Below are positions 25,957 through 34,768 of a DNA stretch of 49,828 nucleotides, in pieces. The translations under genes were made by a program, and so were the position numbers. Location of the stretch: assembly GCF_000285535.1 (NCBI RefSeq), contig NZ_HE610985.1, positions 1,540,727 through 1,590,554 on the forward strand. Reading direction: 5' to 3'. Each line of letters begins with the position of its first letter. Within the stretch, counting starts at the first letter, position 1. This DNA is from Bacillus timonensis. GTDB lineage: Bacteria > Bacillota > Bacilli > Bacillales > Bacillaceae_L. The notes below the pieces were generated by a model that had not been told where the DNA came from, searched no databases, and saw only the letters and a program-made list of their open reading frames with translations.

Positions 25957-27152
25957 ACATTTTCTTCATCATTTTTAAACTGCAGCGGTGATACACCGAC
26001 TACTTTTTTAAAAGTGGTACTAAAATAGTGTTGGGAATCATAACCAACTGTTTCTGCAATATCACGTATTGATAAATCCGTCGTTTTCAATAAATCTACC
26101 GCTTTGTTAATTCGCATTTGGGTTAACAGATTTACATAGGTAACCCCCAACTCGTGTTTTATCATCCTGCTTAAATAGACACTTGTAATATGTAATTCCT
26201 CAGCCGTCCTTTCCAAGGTAAGGGAAGAATCCTGATAATGCTGTTGAATATATGTTATGGCCTGTTTAACAATCGGAGAAATTTTGATTTGCCGTTCAAC
26301 TTCTCTTTTACACCTTTCATAAACTTTATATAATTCCTGATTATTTACATCTTCAATCTGATAGTAGATTTTTATATTATAGTAATCTAGAATCGTCTCT
26401 TCTATTTTCGTCATTTGCTCTCTTTTTACATGCTTCCATAAGCAGACATTGAGCAGTGTAGATTGATCCCAAAAGATGGCCGTCCCTTTAGATCCAATGG
26501 TTTCCTTGACAATGTTCTCGATTGCAAATAAGTATATTTGGCGATCATTTTCTTGCATAAACGTTTGATGCAAATGAAATTCTGGCCATTTAATCACTAG
26601 GTGTTGAACAGGATTTGTTTCAGGCAAATGTAAAAAATGTAATTGTTCTTTAATTTCTTCATTTGTCAGTTGTCCCTCAATCCAATCCTGAAAGAACCTT
26701 ACCTTTAGTTGTACATGGTTCCTTCTTATTTGGTTTGTTGCTTGTTTTAAGAATTCTTTCTGGTTCTCTTCATTGTCCAGTTTTCGTTTGAGATCCATTA
26801 TTATCGCCTGCAGTTTCACAGGATTCACAGGTTTTAACAAGTAATCCTCTACCTTCAAGCGGAGGGCCTCTTGTGCATACCGAAATTCATCATGACCCGA
26901 GATAACAACCATTTTACAATGAGGTAATTGTTCCTTTATCCGTTTCATTGCCTCAATGCCATTCATGATTGGCATGTTTAAATCAATTAATAAAATATCA
27001 ATTTGATGCAAAGTAGCCAATTCAATTGCTTCCTCACCGTCCTCCGCTTCACCAATAACCTCCATATTATAATTCTCCCAATCAATAGAAAAATGGATCC
27101 CGTCACGAATAATAAATTCGTCATCTGCAATTAAAACCTTCCACCTACGCAT
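25944..27152 (-). CDS. YesN-like response regulator (receiver + AraC-type DNA binding)
   Basis: A 402-residue response regulator. The receiver domain (about 1-120) has the phosphorylated Asp57 in LLIDLNMP and the Lys of LLKPVNP. A non-conserved linker of about 170 residues follows, then an AraC-type double helix-turn-helix (about 300-395; LERTAEELHITSVYLSRMI and IRDIAETVGYDSQHYFSTTF, each quoted short). It overlaps the kinase gene by 8 nt with GAGGAG as ribosome binding site. In clostridia an equivalent trio (XylFII-LytS-YesN) switches on the xylFGH importer. The ChvE/GguAB operon next downstream is the obvious target. Confidence 0.92.
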   Translation of the reverse strand: MRRWKVLIADDEFIIRDGIHFSIDWENYNMEVIGEAEDGEEAIELATLHQIDILLIDLNMPIMNGIEAMKRIKEQLPHCKMVVISGHDEFRYAQEALRLKVEDYLLKPVNPVKLQAIIMDLKRKLDNEENQKEFLKQATNQIRRNHVQLKVRFFQDWIEGQLTNEEIKEQLHFLHLPETNPVQHLVIKWPEFHLHQTFMQENDRQIYLFAIENIVKETIGSKGTAIFWDQSTLLNVCLWKHVKREQMTKIEETILDYYNIKIYYQIEDVNNQELYKVYERCKREVERQIKISPIVKQAITYIQQHYQDSSLTLERTAEELHITSVYLSRMIKHELGVTYVNLLTQMRINKAVDLLKTTDLSIRDIAETVGYDSQHYFSTTFKKVVGVSPLQFKNDEENVHFQ

Positions 27153-28983
27153 TACGTTTCCACTCCTCTTCCATGCCTATGTCCTCGTCCAAAATTGGTA
27201 ATAACATTTCGATTGTTGTGCCAACTTTTTCTTCACTCTTGATTGTAATTCCATATTCTTCTCCAAAAGCCAGTAAGATTCGTGCTTGTACATTTAATAT
27301 TCCATATCCTTTTTTACTTTTCGTCTCACCTTGACTCTCAGTCCGTTTAACAGCCTCACGAAGAGCGAAGCGTATCTCTTGTAGCAGTGAATCTGACATT
27401 CCGACACCGTCATCTTGGATAACGATTAGCAATTTTTCATTCCTTTTTTGTGCCGAAACAAGAATTTGACCAGGACCCCGTCGTTCTTTTATTCCATGGT
27501 AGATGGCATTCTCAACAATCGGTTGTAAAATAAATTTTAATACATATAACGAGCGAACATTCTCATCCACCTGAATCTGGTACCGCAACTTTTCTCGATA
27601 TCTCGTTTTTTGGATCATCAAATAACTTTCGATATGATCGATTTCCTTATCAAGTGTAATCATATCCCTCCCTTTGCTTAGGCCAATTCGAAACAATTTC
27701 GCTAATGACTCTACCACTTCCGCAACATCATTAGCCTTTTGCTTTCTGGCCATCCACTGAATGGTATCAAGGGTATTGTAGAGAAAATGCGGATTAATAT
27801 TAGCTTGTAAACTTCTAAATTCCGCTTCACGCTTCTGTCTTTCATGACGTTCTGTCAATCGTAGTAACTCATTAATTTGTTTTAGCATTTTATTAAAACT
27901 TCGACCTAACATCCCGATTTCATCATCACGTTTTTCAATATAGCGGACCCCTAGCTCTCCACTCTCCGCTTTACGCATAAACTTCATTAACTGCACAATC
28001 GGTTTTGAAATTGAATTTGATAAAAAATACGAAACCGGAATACCAAATAGGAGAATAATGAAAACAAAGATGACTAAATAAAACTGAATTTCTCTAATTT
28101 CAAAAATTGTTTCCTCTGTTGGAAAGACACCAACAATGGTCCAGTTCGAATATGGAGACTTTTGGTAGATGAATTGCAGTTTCTGTGAATCTACTCTTTT
28201 TGAAAACGTACCTGATCTTTTTCCTTCCAACCATTCGTTTGGAATTGTTTCGACTAAAGGGTCTTTGGGTTGATAAATAGGTCTGCTCTGTTCGTCAATA
28301 ACTGTCAAATATCCTGATTTTCCTAGTCGTACATCCACTAACGTCTCTGCCACCGTCCGTACCTTTAAATCTATTAAAATAACTCCAACTACTTCCTGTG
28401 TAATTGGGTCTATTACGGCGCGAACACCTGAAACTACTTCATCATTTTTGTAGCTTACCATCGATGAAAGCTGACGGTCTTTCAATTGACCAATCATCTT
28501 AAATATCCCTTTATTTTCAACCGCTTCTTTATACCAGTACTCTTCTGTCAAATCCTTTGTTGCGGGCGCATAAAGTTCATTACTGACATATTCCCCTGAG
28601 CTGTTCACAACTAAAACACCTGCTACTTCTGGTAATAAAGTTGTAAAATTACGAAGATAGCGTTGTATTTCATATTCATTTGTTTCATATTGACCTGGTA
28701 CTTGAACTTGATGGTTAAAAAAGTCTTGGATCTGGTCGTTATATGAAATAAAGTAAGTAACCCGCTGCATATTATTGATATAAAATTCAAGTGTCTCGTT
28801 CACCTTACTAATAAGCTGTAAGGTGTTCTTATTTACTTGCTCTTCCACCACACGCTCAACTGTCCAATTAATTAAAAATCCAAGACAAATAATCGGTATG
28901 ATACTAATAATTAAGAAATGAGAGATTAGCTTATATCGAATTGGTAAATTATTAATTTGGATAAAATTTTTCAATACGACCAA
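27145..28983 (-). CDS. YesM-like sensor histidine kinase
   Basis: A 612-residue membrane kinase. Transmembrane helices lie at about 21-41 and 300-322 and enclose an extracellular sensor domain of the dCache type. A HAMP linker follows (about 325-377), then the YesM/LytS-type phosphoacceptor region NINPHFLYNTLD with His399, and a GHKL ATPase (DDGVGMS and KKGYGILN). The start is TTG 28983, 16 nt after the binding-protein stop, with only a weak ribosome binding site; another TTG three codons in is possible. It probably reads the anchored sugar-binding protein encoded upstream and phosphorylates the YesN-like regulator. Confidence 0.92.
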   Translation of the reverse strand: MVVLKNFIQINNLPIRYKLISHFLIISIIPIICLGFLINWTVERVVEEQVNKNTLQLISKVNETLEFYINNMQRVTYFISYNDQIQDFFNHQVQVPGQYETNEYEIQRYLRNFTTLLPEVAGVLVVNSSGEYVSNELYAPATKDLTEEYWYKEAVENKGIFKMIGQLKDRQLSSMVSYKNDEVVSGVRAVIDPITQEVVGVILIDLKVRTVAETLVDVRLGKSGYLTVIDEQSRPIYQPKDPLVETIPNEWLEGKRSGTFSKRVDSQKLQFIYQKSPYSNWTIVGVFPTEETIFEIREIQFYLVIFVFIILLFGIPVSYFLSNSISKPIVQLMKFMRKAESGELGVRYIEKRDDEIGMLGRSFNKMLKQINELLRLTERHERQKREAEFRSLQANINPHFLYNTLDTIQWMARKQKANDVAEVVESLAKLFRIGLSKGRDMITLDKEIDHIESYLMIQKTRYREKLRYQIQVDENVRSLYVLKFILQPIVENAIYHGIKERRGPGQILVSAQKRNEKLLIVIQDDGVGMSDSLLQEIRFALREAVKRTESQGETKSKKGYGILNVQARILLAFGEEYGITIKSEEKVGTTIEMLLPILDEDIGMEEEWKRNA

Positions 28984-28998
28984 TCCATTCCAATAGGT

Positions 28999-29994
28999 TT
29001 ATTGCGGATAATAGGAATTCACATTTTCCTTTGTAACAATGGTCACACCTGTATCTACGTAACGAGGTAACGGTGCATTTTTATTATCTTGTTCAAAAAT
29101 GCCATGCTGCAGGTGAAACAAAAATTGTAAGGACCAATATCCCATTTCCCATGTTCCCTGTGCAATTGTTGCAGAAATCACATCATCCTTAATCATATCA
29201 AGGGTGCCCTTATCTGTATCAAAACTAATGATTTTAATAGAGTCTTTGAGGTTGTTTGCAACGATGGCTTGTCCAACTCCGACCCCGCCATTCGCTTCTG
29301 TAACAAAGATTCCTGCTAGATTCGGATTCTCCTTAATCATTGTTTCAGCTACCTCTTTTGATATTACTTGATCGCCTCTTCCATCCTTAACGGCAACAAC
29401 CTCTATATCCGGGTATTCCATAAAAATCGTATCCTGAAAACCCTTTGTTCGTTCCTTATGGTTTAATTGATGAGGAAGTGTAATGACACCAACCTCCCCT
29501 TTCTCACCTACTAATTCCGCCATTTTGTGAGCTGCCTCTACACCCGCTTTATAATTATCCGTTCCTAGAAATGAATACGCCTTGCTTTCTGGGGCATCGG
29601 CATCAAACATAACGACTGGAATTCCTGCTTCAACTGCTTTATTAATAACCGGATTTAGTCTTTCTGGATCCATCGTAGAGATGGCGATTCCCGCAGGATT
29701 TTTGGCAATTACCTGCTCCAAGACCGTCATTTCCTCGTGGATATCATATTGTGTCGACCCTCGATATTCAATCGCTACATTTAGCGCTTCTGCTGCATCT
29801 TCAAAACCTTTTAATGCTCGTTTCCAATAATCAATACCAACCATAAACGTAACCATTACGTATGTTTCATCCATATTCCCAACAAGTTCATTGTCACTCC
29901 ACGCATGTTTCGTCGATCTCTCAACTTGGTAGTTATATATATAAAGCACAAACAAACAGATAAGCAACAAATAAACGAAAAGTAGTTTTTTCAA
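28999..29994 (-). CDS. Membrane-anchored sugar-binding protein of a three-component sensor
   Basis: A 331-residue periplasmic-binding-fold (Peripla_BP_4) protein. One hydrophobic helix at the N-terminus (KKLLFVYLLLICLFVLYIYN) has no lipobox or clear cleavage site, so it should stay as a membrane anchor. Binding-fold stretches include MVGIDYWKRALKGFEDAAEAL and GIFVTEANGGVGVGQAI by position about 45 and 220. The start is read as TTG 29994, 7 nt after AAAGGGG. The open frame back to 30012 covers that site. It is the first gene of the operon with the YesM and YesN homologues. It is more probably a sensor subunit than a transporter part, because it is encoded with the kinase. Confidence 0.85.
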   Translation of the reverse strand: MKKLLFVYLLLICLFVLYIYNYQVERSTKHAWSDNELVGNMDETYVMVTFMVGIDYWKRALKGFEDAAEALNVAIEYRGSTQYDIHEEMTVLEQVIAKNPAGIAISTMDPERLNPVINKAVEAGIPVVMFDADAPESKAYSFLGTDNYKAGVEAAHKMAELVGEKGEVGVITLPHQLNHKERTKGFQDTIFMEYPDIEVVAVKDGRGDQVISKEVAETMIKENPNLAGIFVTEANGGVGVGQAIVANNLKDSIKIISFDTDKGTLDMIKDDVISATIAQGTWEMGYWSLQFLFHLQHGIFEQDNKNAPLPRYVDTGVTIVTKENVNSYYPQ

Positions 29995-30025
29995 ACATGA
30001 AACCCCTTTCAAAATAATAGAAAAG

Positions 30026-30039
30026 TAGAAACGCTTTCT
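30026..30039 (-). promoter_or_regulatory. cre-like site (CcpA) before the sensor operon
   Basis: AGAAAGCGTTTCTA on the minus strand is close to the catabolite-responsive element consensus with the central CG and flanking A/T dyad. It lies between the TATAAT box (minus strand, 30055-30050) and the ribosome binding site. Glucose repression of the sugar sensor would follow. Confidence 0.55.
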
Positions 30040-30141
30040 TTATATGCCTATTATAGCGCAACTCTTCCATAAATTCTCAATATTTTAGAGAGACTAGTAA
30101 GGTTTGGGTGTTCCTTTAAAAATATGTATTTACAGTCAAAA

Positions 30142-30210
30142 AAACTTCCTTGTAGAAAGGTTGACCTTGTTTTGTTGCCATAAACAAACAAGTTTTCTAC
30201 AAAGAAGTTT
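30142..30210. repeat. Long near-perfect inverted repeat
   Basis: AAACTTCCTTGTAGAAAG at 30142-30159 pairs with TTTTCTACAAAGAAGTTT at 30193-30210 at 16 of 18 positions. Inside it, CTTGTTTTGTT and AACAAACAAG pair again. The whole 69 nt folds into one hairpin. It could end transcription of the C45 gene or be the remnant of a small mobile repeat. Confidence 0.65.
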
Positions 30211-30351
30211 CAAATGGATTGATTTCCACTCCTGGTACTCGCTTCCCGCAGGAGTCTCCTACCTCCCGCTAGTATCAATAGATTACCATTAATCACCATA
30301 TCTCTTCAAATATTCCTACGAATAAAGCAACAAAGGTTGCGAAAACAGCCT

Positions 30352-31407
30352 TTATTTAAACCAATCTGCCTTTTCCATATTCACAAATGGGATATCCGTA
30401 TCAACATCCCCTACGATTTTCGAATTTGGAAAATCGGTTCCCTTCAACCATTCATCAAAGTTAAAAATAATGGGTTCCTTGTCACCACCAAGTGCACACC
30501 AAGCTTCTAGATTTTTAGGAAAGTAAGCAGAGGTATGAATGGTTCCTGCCCAACTCCCATAGAGTTTAGAGAAAACTCCTTTATCACTGTCATTTAAAAG
30601 TCGAAATGCCTCAAGTCCGCTTAAACTTTCTTTTTGTTCAATAGCTTGGAGTCTTTTATTCGAATCGTCAAGGACGCGGCGATTTTCCTCGGTTAAAATT
30701 TTAAAATGATTCGTACATGTATATCCTTGACGAACCTCAACTCTTCTCGGTGATGTTTCTACAATAAAAGGAATTTCACAGCTTGAATCAAATAAAACAT
30801 AACTGAAGGAACCTCGATGTGGAATTTCCCTTAACAACTGGGCAGCTTCCTCTACACTTGCACATAATTCGAGAATAAGTCTTCCAATCATATGACAAAC
30901 AAATCCGTTCCCCGGGCGTCTTCGATTCATAAACGTATATCCCATCGATAATCCCTTATCGTTCATCCCATCAGACCGTCCAGTAATTTTTTGTGTTAAA
31001 CCAATCGTCGCATTTCCACCATCTAAAGGTTGAAAAACAACAAAACGGCCATCATAGGTCTTTGGATGATAGTCATAGTTTCGAATCATGTAATTTTCAC
31101 CTACTAAAATCGAACAGCCTGAGGGCTTAATATTCACCCTATATCCTCCAAATTCCATCAATACTTTTTCCATTGTCCATTCTAAAGCATCCTGTAGACC
31201 CAAAAATTCCTCCCATATAAACGGTGCCAATCTTTCATATACTTGTTTCGTCTCTCCCGTATCGATTTTAAACAGTGGTCTCCTTATCTTCCATTGTTGC
31301 TCCCGATTCTTCACCAAAAATGAATCCTTAAGAAGTTTGCCTTGCTTAAAACCGAATTCATAATGACTTCCCCGAAACTGAATCACATCAGCAAAAATCC
31401 TCTTCAT
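30352..31407 (-). CDS. C45-family autoproteolytic acyltransferase/hydrolase
   Basis: A 351-residue Ntn-hydrolase-like protein of the C45 (acyl-CoA:6-aminopenicillanic acid acyltransferase-like) family. Members free an N-terminal Cys by self-cleavage; here the candidate nucleophile is Cys98 in KPSGCSILVG. The following YMIRNYDYHP, the GMNDKGLSMGYTFMN stretch and CTNHF are family landmarks. The Bacillus members usually act on unknown amide substrates, not penicillins. ATG 31407 is 8 nt after AGGAGG. A single GGGAC dyad unit lies directly upstream. It is transcribed alone. Confidence 0.83.
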   Translation of the reverse strand: MKRIFADVIQFRGSHYEFGFKQGKLLKDSFLVKNREQQWKIRRPLFKIDTGETKQVYERLAPFIWEEFLGLQDALEWTMEKVLMEFGGYRVNIKPSGCSILVGENYMIRNYDYHPKTYDGRFVVFQPLDGGNATIGLTQKITGRSDGMNDKGLSMGYTFMNRRRPGNGFVCHMIGRLILELCASVEEAAQLLREIPHRGSFSYVLFDSSCEIPFIVETSPRRVEVRQGYTCTNHFKILTEENRRVLDDSNKRLQAIEQKESLSGLEAFRLLNDSDKGVFSKLYGSWAGTIHTSAYFPKNLEAWCALGGDKEPIIFNFDEWLKGTDFPNSKIVGDVDTDIPFVNMEKADWFK

Positions 31408-31422
31408 CAATACATCCTCCTA

Positions 31423-31449
31423 GGGACGCAGGGACAGGTTCATTGTCCC
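31423..31449. repeat. GGGAC dyad element, single unit
   Basis: One exact 27-nt unit beginning GGGACGCAGGGACAGG and ending TTCATTGTCCC, lying just upstream of the ribosome binding site of the C45 gene. Confidence 0.75.
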
Positions 31450-31530
31450 CTTAGAAAAATTGTAAAAACCCTTATTCCTTTTCCTTATTCCCAATATGTG
31501 TACTAAAGATATCTTCTCATTTTTCCCCCA

Positions 31531-31568
31531 AAACGTAAAATAGATCAAACCCGAAGGCCTGATCTATT
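31531..31568 (-). terminator. Terminator of the DUF378 gene
   Basis: AATAGATCA and TGATCTATT pair perfectly, with an inner CC/GG pair and a CGAA loop. On the minus strand the tail is TTTTACGTTTT. Confidence 0.65.
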
Positions 31569-31596
31569 CATCAAAAATGATTATTCACTACATGAT

Positions 31597-31821
31597 TTAG
31601 GTTCTACTTGTCTCTGGGACAGTTTCTCTGTCAGGTTTAAACAGAAGCATAAGACTGTATAAACCACTTAACCCCACTAAACTATATATAATCCTAGACA
31701 AAAGGGAATCCTGGCCTCCAAAAATTGCAGCTACTAAATCGAATTGAAAGAAACCGATTAACCCCCAATTAATTGCACCTATAATTACTAAAGCTAGCGC
31801 TAAACGTTGTAATCCATTCAT
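31597..31821 (-). CDS. DUF378 small membrane protein (YuzA-like)
   Basis: A 74-residue protein with two transmembrane helices. The family signature LALVIIGAINWGLIGFFQFD and the second helix IIYSLVGLSGLYSLML are clear. Its function is unknown. ATG 31821 is 9 nt after AAGGAG and is preferred to the ATG two codons upstream (31827). The gene stands alone with its own terminator. Confidence 0.88.
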   Translation of the reverse strand: MNGLQRLALALVIIGAINWGLIGFFQFDLVAAIFGGQDSLLSRIIYSLVGLSGLYSLMLLFKPDRETVPETSRT

Positions 31822-31901
31822 AGTCATCGCTCCTTATATTAGTAATTTTAGGTTTTACATGTAGAAATCAAAATATACATAAAAAATAATAAGTAAGCTC
31901 A

Positions 31902-32471
31902 CTATTTTTCGTTGGCAAAATCAATTCCATTTGTCATATAAGGGATCGCCAACTTAATCATTTCCTCAGGACTTACTTTACCAGGATTTCTTCTCCATTC
32001 AACAGAAGCTCCGTACATTCCCCAACTTAACATGGTAGCTGTAATCTTCAGAGCATTTTCCTCATCTGTAGGATGTTGTTTTACTAATATTTTATAAAAA
32101 ATGACTTCAAGTTGGTCTCGAATAATTTTAGCAATTGTATCTTCATATCCGCGATGGCATCGATTTGATAAAGAAAGCTGAAAATTTGTGATTGCTTTAA
32201 AAATGCCTACAAAGGTTTCTTCATTCAACTCACTATGTTGATAGGGTTCACTGTTCAAGTTAATTAATAAAACCTCAGAAAGAACCTTTTCCAGTAGGTC
32301 ATAAATGTCTTCAAAATGATAATAAAACGTTGCCCGATTAATCATCGCTTCTGTTGTGATGTCTTTTATTGTTATGTCTTTAAATTCTTTTTTCCCCGAA
32401 AGCTCAATGAAAGAATCCATAATTAATTTTCGTGTCCTTAGTACACGAGGGTCTGTTTTTTCTTGTTCCAA
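31902..32471 (-). CDS. TetR family transcriptional regulator
   Basis: A 189-residue TetR-type regulator. The DNA-binding region is KDITIKDITTEAMINRATFYYHF, with the typical ATFYYHF recognition helix. An open frame extends to ATG 32561, but TTG 32471 is preferred because GGGAGGG precedes it by 9 nt and the protein then begins 10 residues before the first helix, as usual in the family. The extra 30 codons would cover a 16-bp palindrome (32512-32527) better read as its operator. It is divergent from the DsbA-like gene, which is the likely target. The ligand is unknown. Confidence 0.88.
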   Translation of the reverse strand: MEQEKTDPRVLRTRKLIMDSFIELSGKKEFKDITIKDITTEAMINRATFYYHFEDIYDLLEKVLSEVLLINLNSEPYQHSELNEETFVGIFKAITNFQLSLSNRCHRGYEDTIAKIIRDQLEVIFYKILVKQHPTDEENALKITATMLSWGMYGASVEWRRNPGKVSPEEMIKLAIPYMTNGIDFANEK

Positions 32472-32511
32472 TTCGTTCGTCCCTCCCACTTTTTCAACAT
32501 TTTCTTTAAAG

Positions 32512-32527
32512 TGTTGGATATCCAACA
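32512..32527. promoter_or_regulatory. Candidate TetR operator
   Basis: TGTTGGATATCCAACA is a perfect 16-bp palindrome in the divergent region between the TetR and DsbA-like genes, 40 bp before the TetR TTG start. Confidence 0.65.
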
Positions 32528-32629
32528 TATCAAACAATCTATTGGTATTTATGCTTTCCATTATCCACTAAAATGGAATTACAAAGCAAACAAGTAGCAC
32601 TAATCAAACAATAAAAGTGAGGGAAAAAA

Positions 32630-33553
32630 ATGACAACTAGTCAAAATTTAATGTGCGATTTAGAAACAGGCGTATGCGGAGTAGCTGGCGACGAAGAAAT
32701 GGAGATGATTGATTTTAACCAACCAAAGAAAACCATCGATTTATATTATGTAACAGACCCAATCTGCTCTCACTGCTGGGCACTTGAGCCAACATTCCGC
32801 CGTTTCAAAGAGCAGTACGGCCATTATTTTAATTTTCATACTGTATTAGGTGGGTTGCTTGAAAAATGGAATGGTGGACCGGTTGATCCCGCAAATGGTA
32901 TCCATGGACCTGCAGATGTAGCTGGCCACTGGAGAGAAGTTGGAGAGTATTCACGTATGCCAATTGATGGAACATTGATGATTGACAATCCCGTTCAGTC
33001 ATCTTTCCCACCATCACGTGTATACAAGGTGATTCAAAAAAATCACGGTGATGAAAAAGCTAATGAATATTTACGCTATGCAAGGGAAGAACTATTTGCA
33101 TTCAATCAAAATATTGCTGAAAAATCGGTGATGATTGAAAATGTAAATACTATAGGACTTAATGGTGAAGAAATTGTAAGCGAAGCTGAATCAGAAATCG
33201 GACAGCAATTATTAAACGAGGATTTTGCACTTGCAGCAAAACTTGGCGCTCGAGGCTTTCCTACAATTATTATGGTTAATGAAGAAAATAAAGGTGTCAA
33301 AATAGTTGGCAGCCGTTCACTAGACTACTACGTTTCCGGTCTATCTAAAATGATGGATGAAAAAGAGCCACAAGCAAAGCAGCAACCTGCATTATCTACA
33401 TTGCTCGAAAAAGACACTCTTTTCGCAAAAGAAATCGAAGTCATGTACGACTTGGAACCATCTGAACTTCAATCATTTGTTGAAAAACAATTAAAACCCG
33501 AGAATTACGAAGAAAAAGAAGTTCTTGGTGAAAAATATTTTGTAAAAAAATAA
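32630..33553 (+). CDS. DsbA family thioredoxin-fold protein (FrnE/SpxH-like)
   Basis: A 307-residue cytoplasmic thioredoxin-fold protein with an inserted helical domain. The active site is CSHC (Cys46, Cys49) in VTDPICSHCWALEP, followed by the cis-Pro loop ARGFPTIIMV. The N-terminal extension MCDLETGVCG with two further Cys occurs in Bacillus members of this group. FrnE- and SpxH (YjbH)-like proteins act in disulfide chemistry or as adaptors for Spx degradation; this one is closer to FrnE by its CxxC. ATG 32630 follows GTGAGGG. It is divergent from a TetR gene with a shared palindrome, so induction by an unknown ligand or stress is likely. Confidence 0.82.
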   Translation: MTTSQNLMCDLETGVCGVAGDEEMEMIDFNQPKKTIDLYYVTDPICSHCWALEPTFRRFKEQYGHYFNFHTVLGGLLEKWNGGPVDPANGIHGPADVAGHWREVGEYSRMPIDGTLMIDNPVQSSFPPSRVYKVIQKNHGDEKANEYLRYAREELFAFNQNIAEKSVMIENVNTIGLNGEEIVSEAESEIGQQLLNEDFALAAKLGARGFPTIIMVNEENKGVKIVGSRSLDYYVSGLSKMMDEKEPQAKQQPALSTLLEKDTLFAKEIEVMYDLEPSELQSFVEKQLKPENYEEKEVLGEKYFVKK

Positions 33554-33561
33554 CAGGTGTG

Positions 33562-33590
33562 AACGAGGGACCGGAACACAGTCCCTCGTT
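33562..33590 (+). terminator. Hairpin downstream of the DsbA-like gene
   Basis: AACGAGGGAC and GTCCCTCGTT form a perfect 10-bp stem with a 9-nt loop, followed by a T-poor tail. It lies between convergent genes. Confidence 0.6.
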
Positions 33591-33625
33591 CTCTTATGAG
33601 GGAGGGACCTTTCCCATCCTCCCAC

Positions 33626-34729
33626 CTATCCCCAAATTTCTTTTGAGATATCAACAATATATTTCAATTTTGCCCATTGTTCTTCTTCAGTTAAAATATT
33701 TCCATGGTGTGTTGAAGCAAAACCACATTGTGGGCTGATGCATAAATTATCGAGCGGTACATATTGAGACGCTTCTTTTACGCGTGCAATTATATTATCT
33801 TTTGATTCCAGTTCTCCACGCTTTGATGTAAATAAACCAAGGACAACGCGAGGCCCGTTATTTGGAATATACTCGAGTGGTGTGAAATCTCCTGAACGAT
33901 CGTCATCATATTCTAGGAAAAAGCCACTCACTTTCTCTTTTGCAAACAAGGTAGGGGCAATTTTTGCATAGCTTCCTTCAAACGCCCAATTTGAACGATA
34001 ATTTCCGCGGCAAAGATGAGTTGTGATTGTTAAATCTTCAGGTTTCCCCTCAAGCACACCGTTTGCAACTTTTAACGCTAATTGTATTAATTCCTCACGC
34101 GTAGAACCACTATCATTAAAAGGAATTTCAGGTGCATTCAAACCTGCTATGTACACATCATCTAACTGTAAGTAACGGCATCCTGCCTCATAGAATGCTT
34201 TAATAGCGTCACGATATGTCTGAATAATATCATTTGCATATTCCTCAATATCTGGATAGATTTCTTTATTACGAATACCTGCATTAAATAGTTGGTTGGG
34301 ACTTGGAATGGTTTGTTTTGCAACCGCACGATCACCCACAATTTCTTTAAAGAGCACGAAATCTTTAATATGAGGATGATCTGGATTGAATGAAATTTTT
34401 CCAATAACCCGCACATCATATCTTTCTGTCTCTTCTCCTTTGAACGTAAAACCATAGTCGGGAACATAGCCCTCAACACCATTTAAATGCTCTAAGAAAT
34501 CGGTATGCCAAAATCTACGGCGAAACTCCCCATCTGTTACAGCCTTTAATCCAATTTCAATTTGCTTATCAACTACTTTTTTAATTTCTTCTGTTTCAAT
34601 TGTATGGAGTTCCTTTGCAGTAATGTTTCCTGCTTGAAAATCCTTTCTTGCTTGATGAATTCTTTCTGGACGTAATAAACTTCCTACATGGTCTGCTCGA
34701 AATGGAGCCTTTACTACTGTTTTCGTCAT
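33626..34729 (-). CDS. MetE-like methyltransferase (YxjG/YxjH type)
   Basis: A 367-residue protein equal to the catalytic C-terminal half of cobalamin-independent methionine synthase, like B. subtilis YxjG and YxjH. The zinc ligands can be read: His and Cys in TTHLCRGN, Glu in FLEYDDD and Cys in SPQCGF. The N-terminal half of MetE, which helps bind folate, is absent, so the methyl donor may differ. ATG 34729 follows GGGGGAGG; the frame open to 34765 runs into the riboswitch terminator. A SAM-I riboswitch lies in the leader, which ties the gene to methionine or sulfur metabolism. Confidence 0.9.
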   Translation of the reverse strand: MTKTVVKAPFRADHVGSLLRPERIHQARKDFQAGNITAKELHTIETEEIKKVVDKQIEIGLKAVTDGEFRRRFWHTDFLEHLNGVEGYVPDYGFTFKGEETERYDVRVIGKISFNPDHPHIKDFVLFKEIVGDRAVAKQTIPSPNQLFNAGIRNKEIYPDIEEYANDIIQTYRDAIKAFYEAGCRYLQLDDVYIAGLNAPEIPFNDSGSTREELIQLALKVANGVLEGKPEDLTITTHLCRGNYRSNWAFEGSYAKIAPTLFAKEKVSGFFLEYDDDRSGDFTPLEYIPNNGPRVVLGLFTSKRGELESKDNIIARVKEASQYVPLDNLCISPQCGFASTHHGNILTEEEQWAKLKYIVDISKEIWG

Positions 34730-34768
34730 TTTAAATTCCTCCCCCAATTTTTTTATTGAATACATAAA

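Larger units (their letters stand above)
30013..30351. other. Non-coding stretch between sensor operon and C45 gene
   Basis: No gene was found here. It holds the promoter and cre-like site of the sensor operon (30026-30060), a long hairpin (30142-30210) and a GC-rich block at about 30223-30275. That block resembles a diverged copy of a Bacillus intergenic repeat with the core CTCGCTTCCCGC. Confidence 0.5.

Noticed and set aside
34730-34765. N-terminal extension of the MetE-like gene to 34765
   Set aside because: It would start at the riboswitch terminator; GGGGGAGG before 34729 decides the start.
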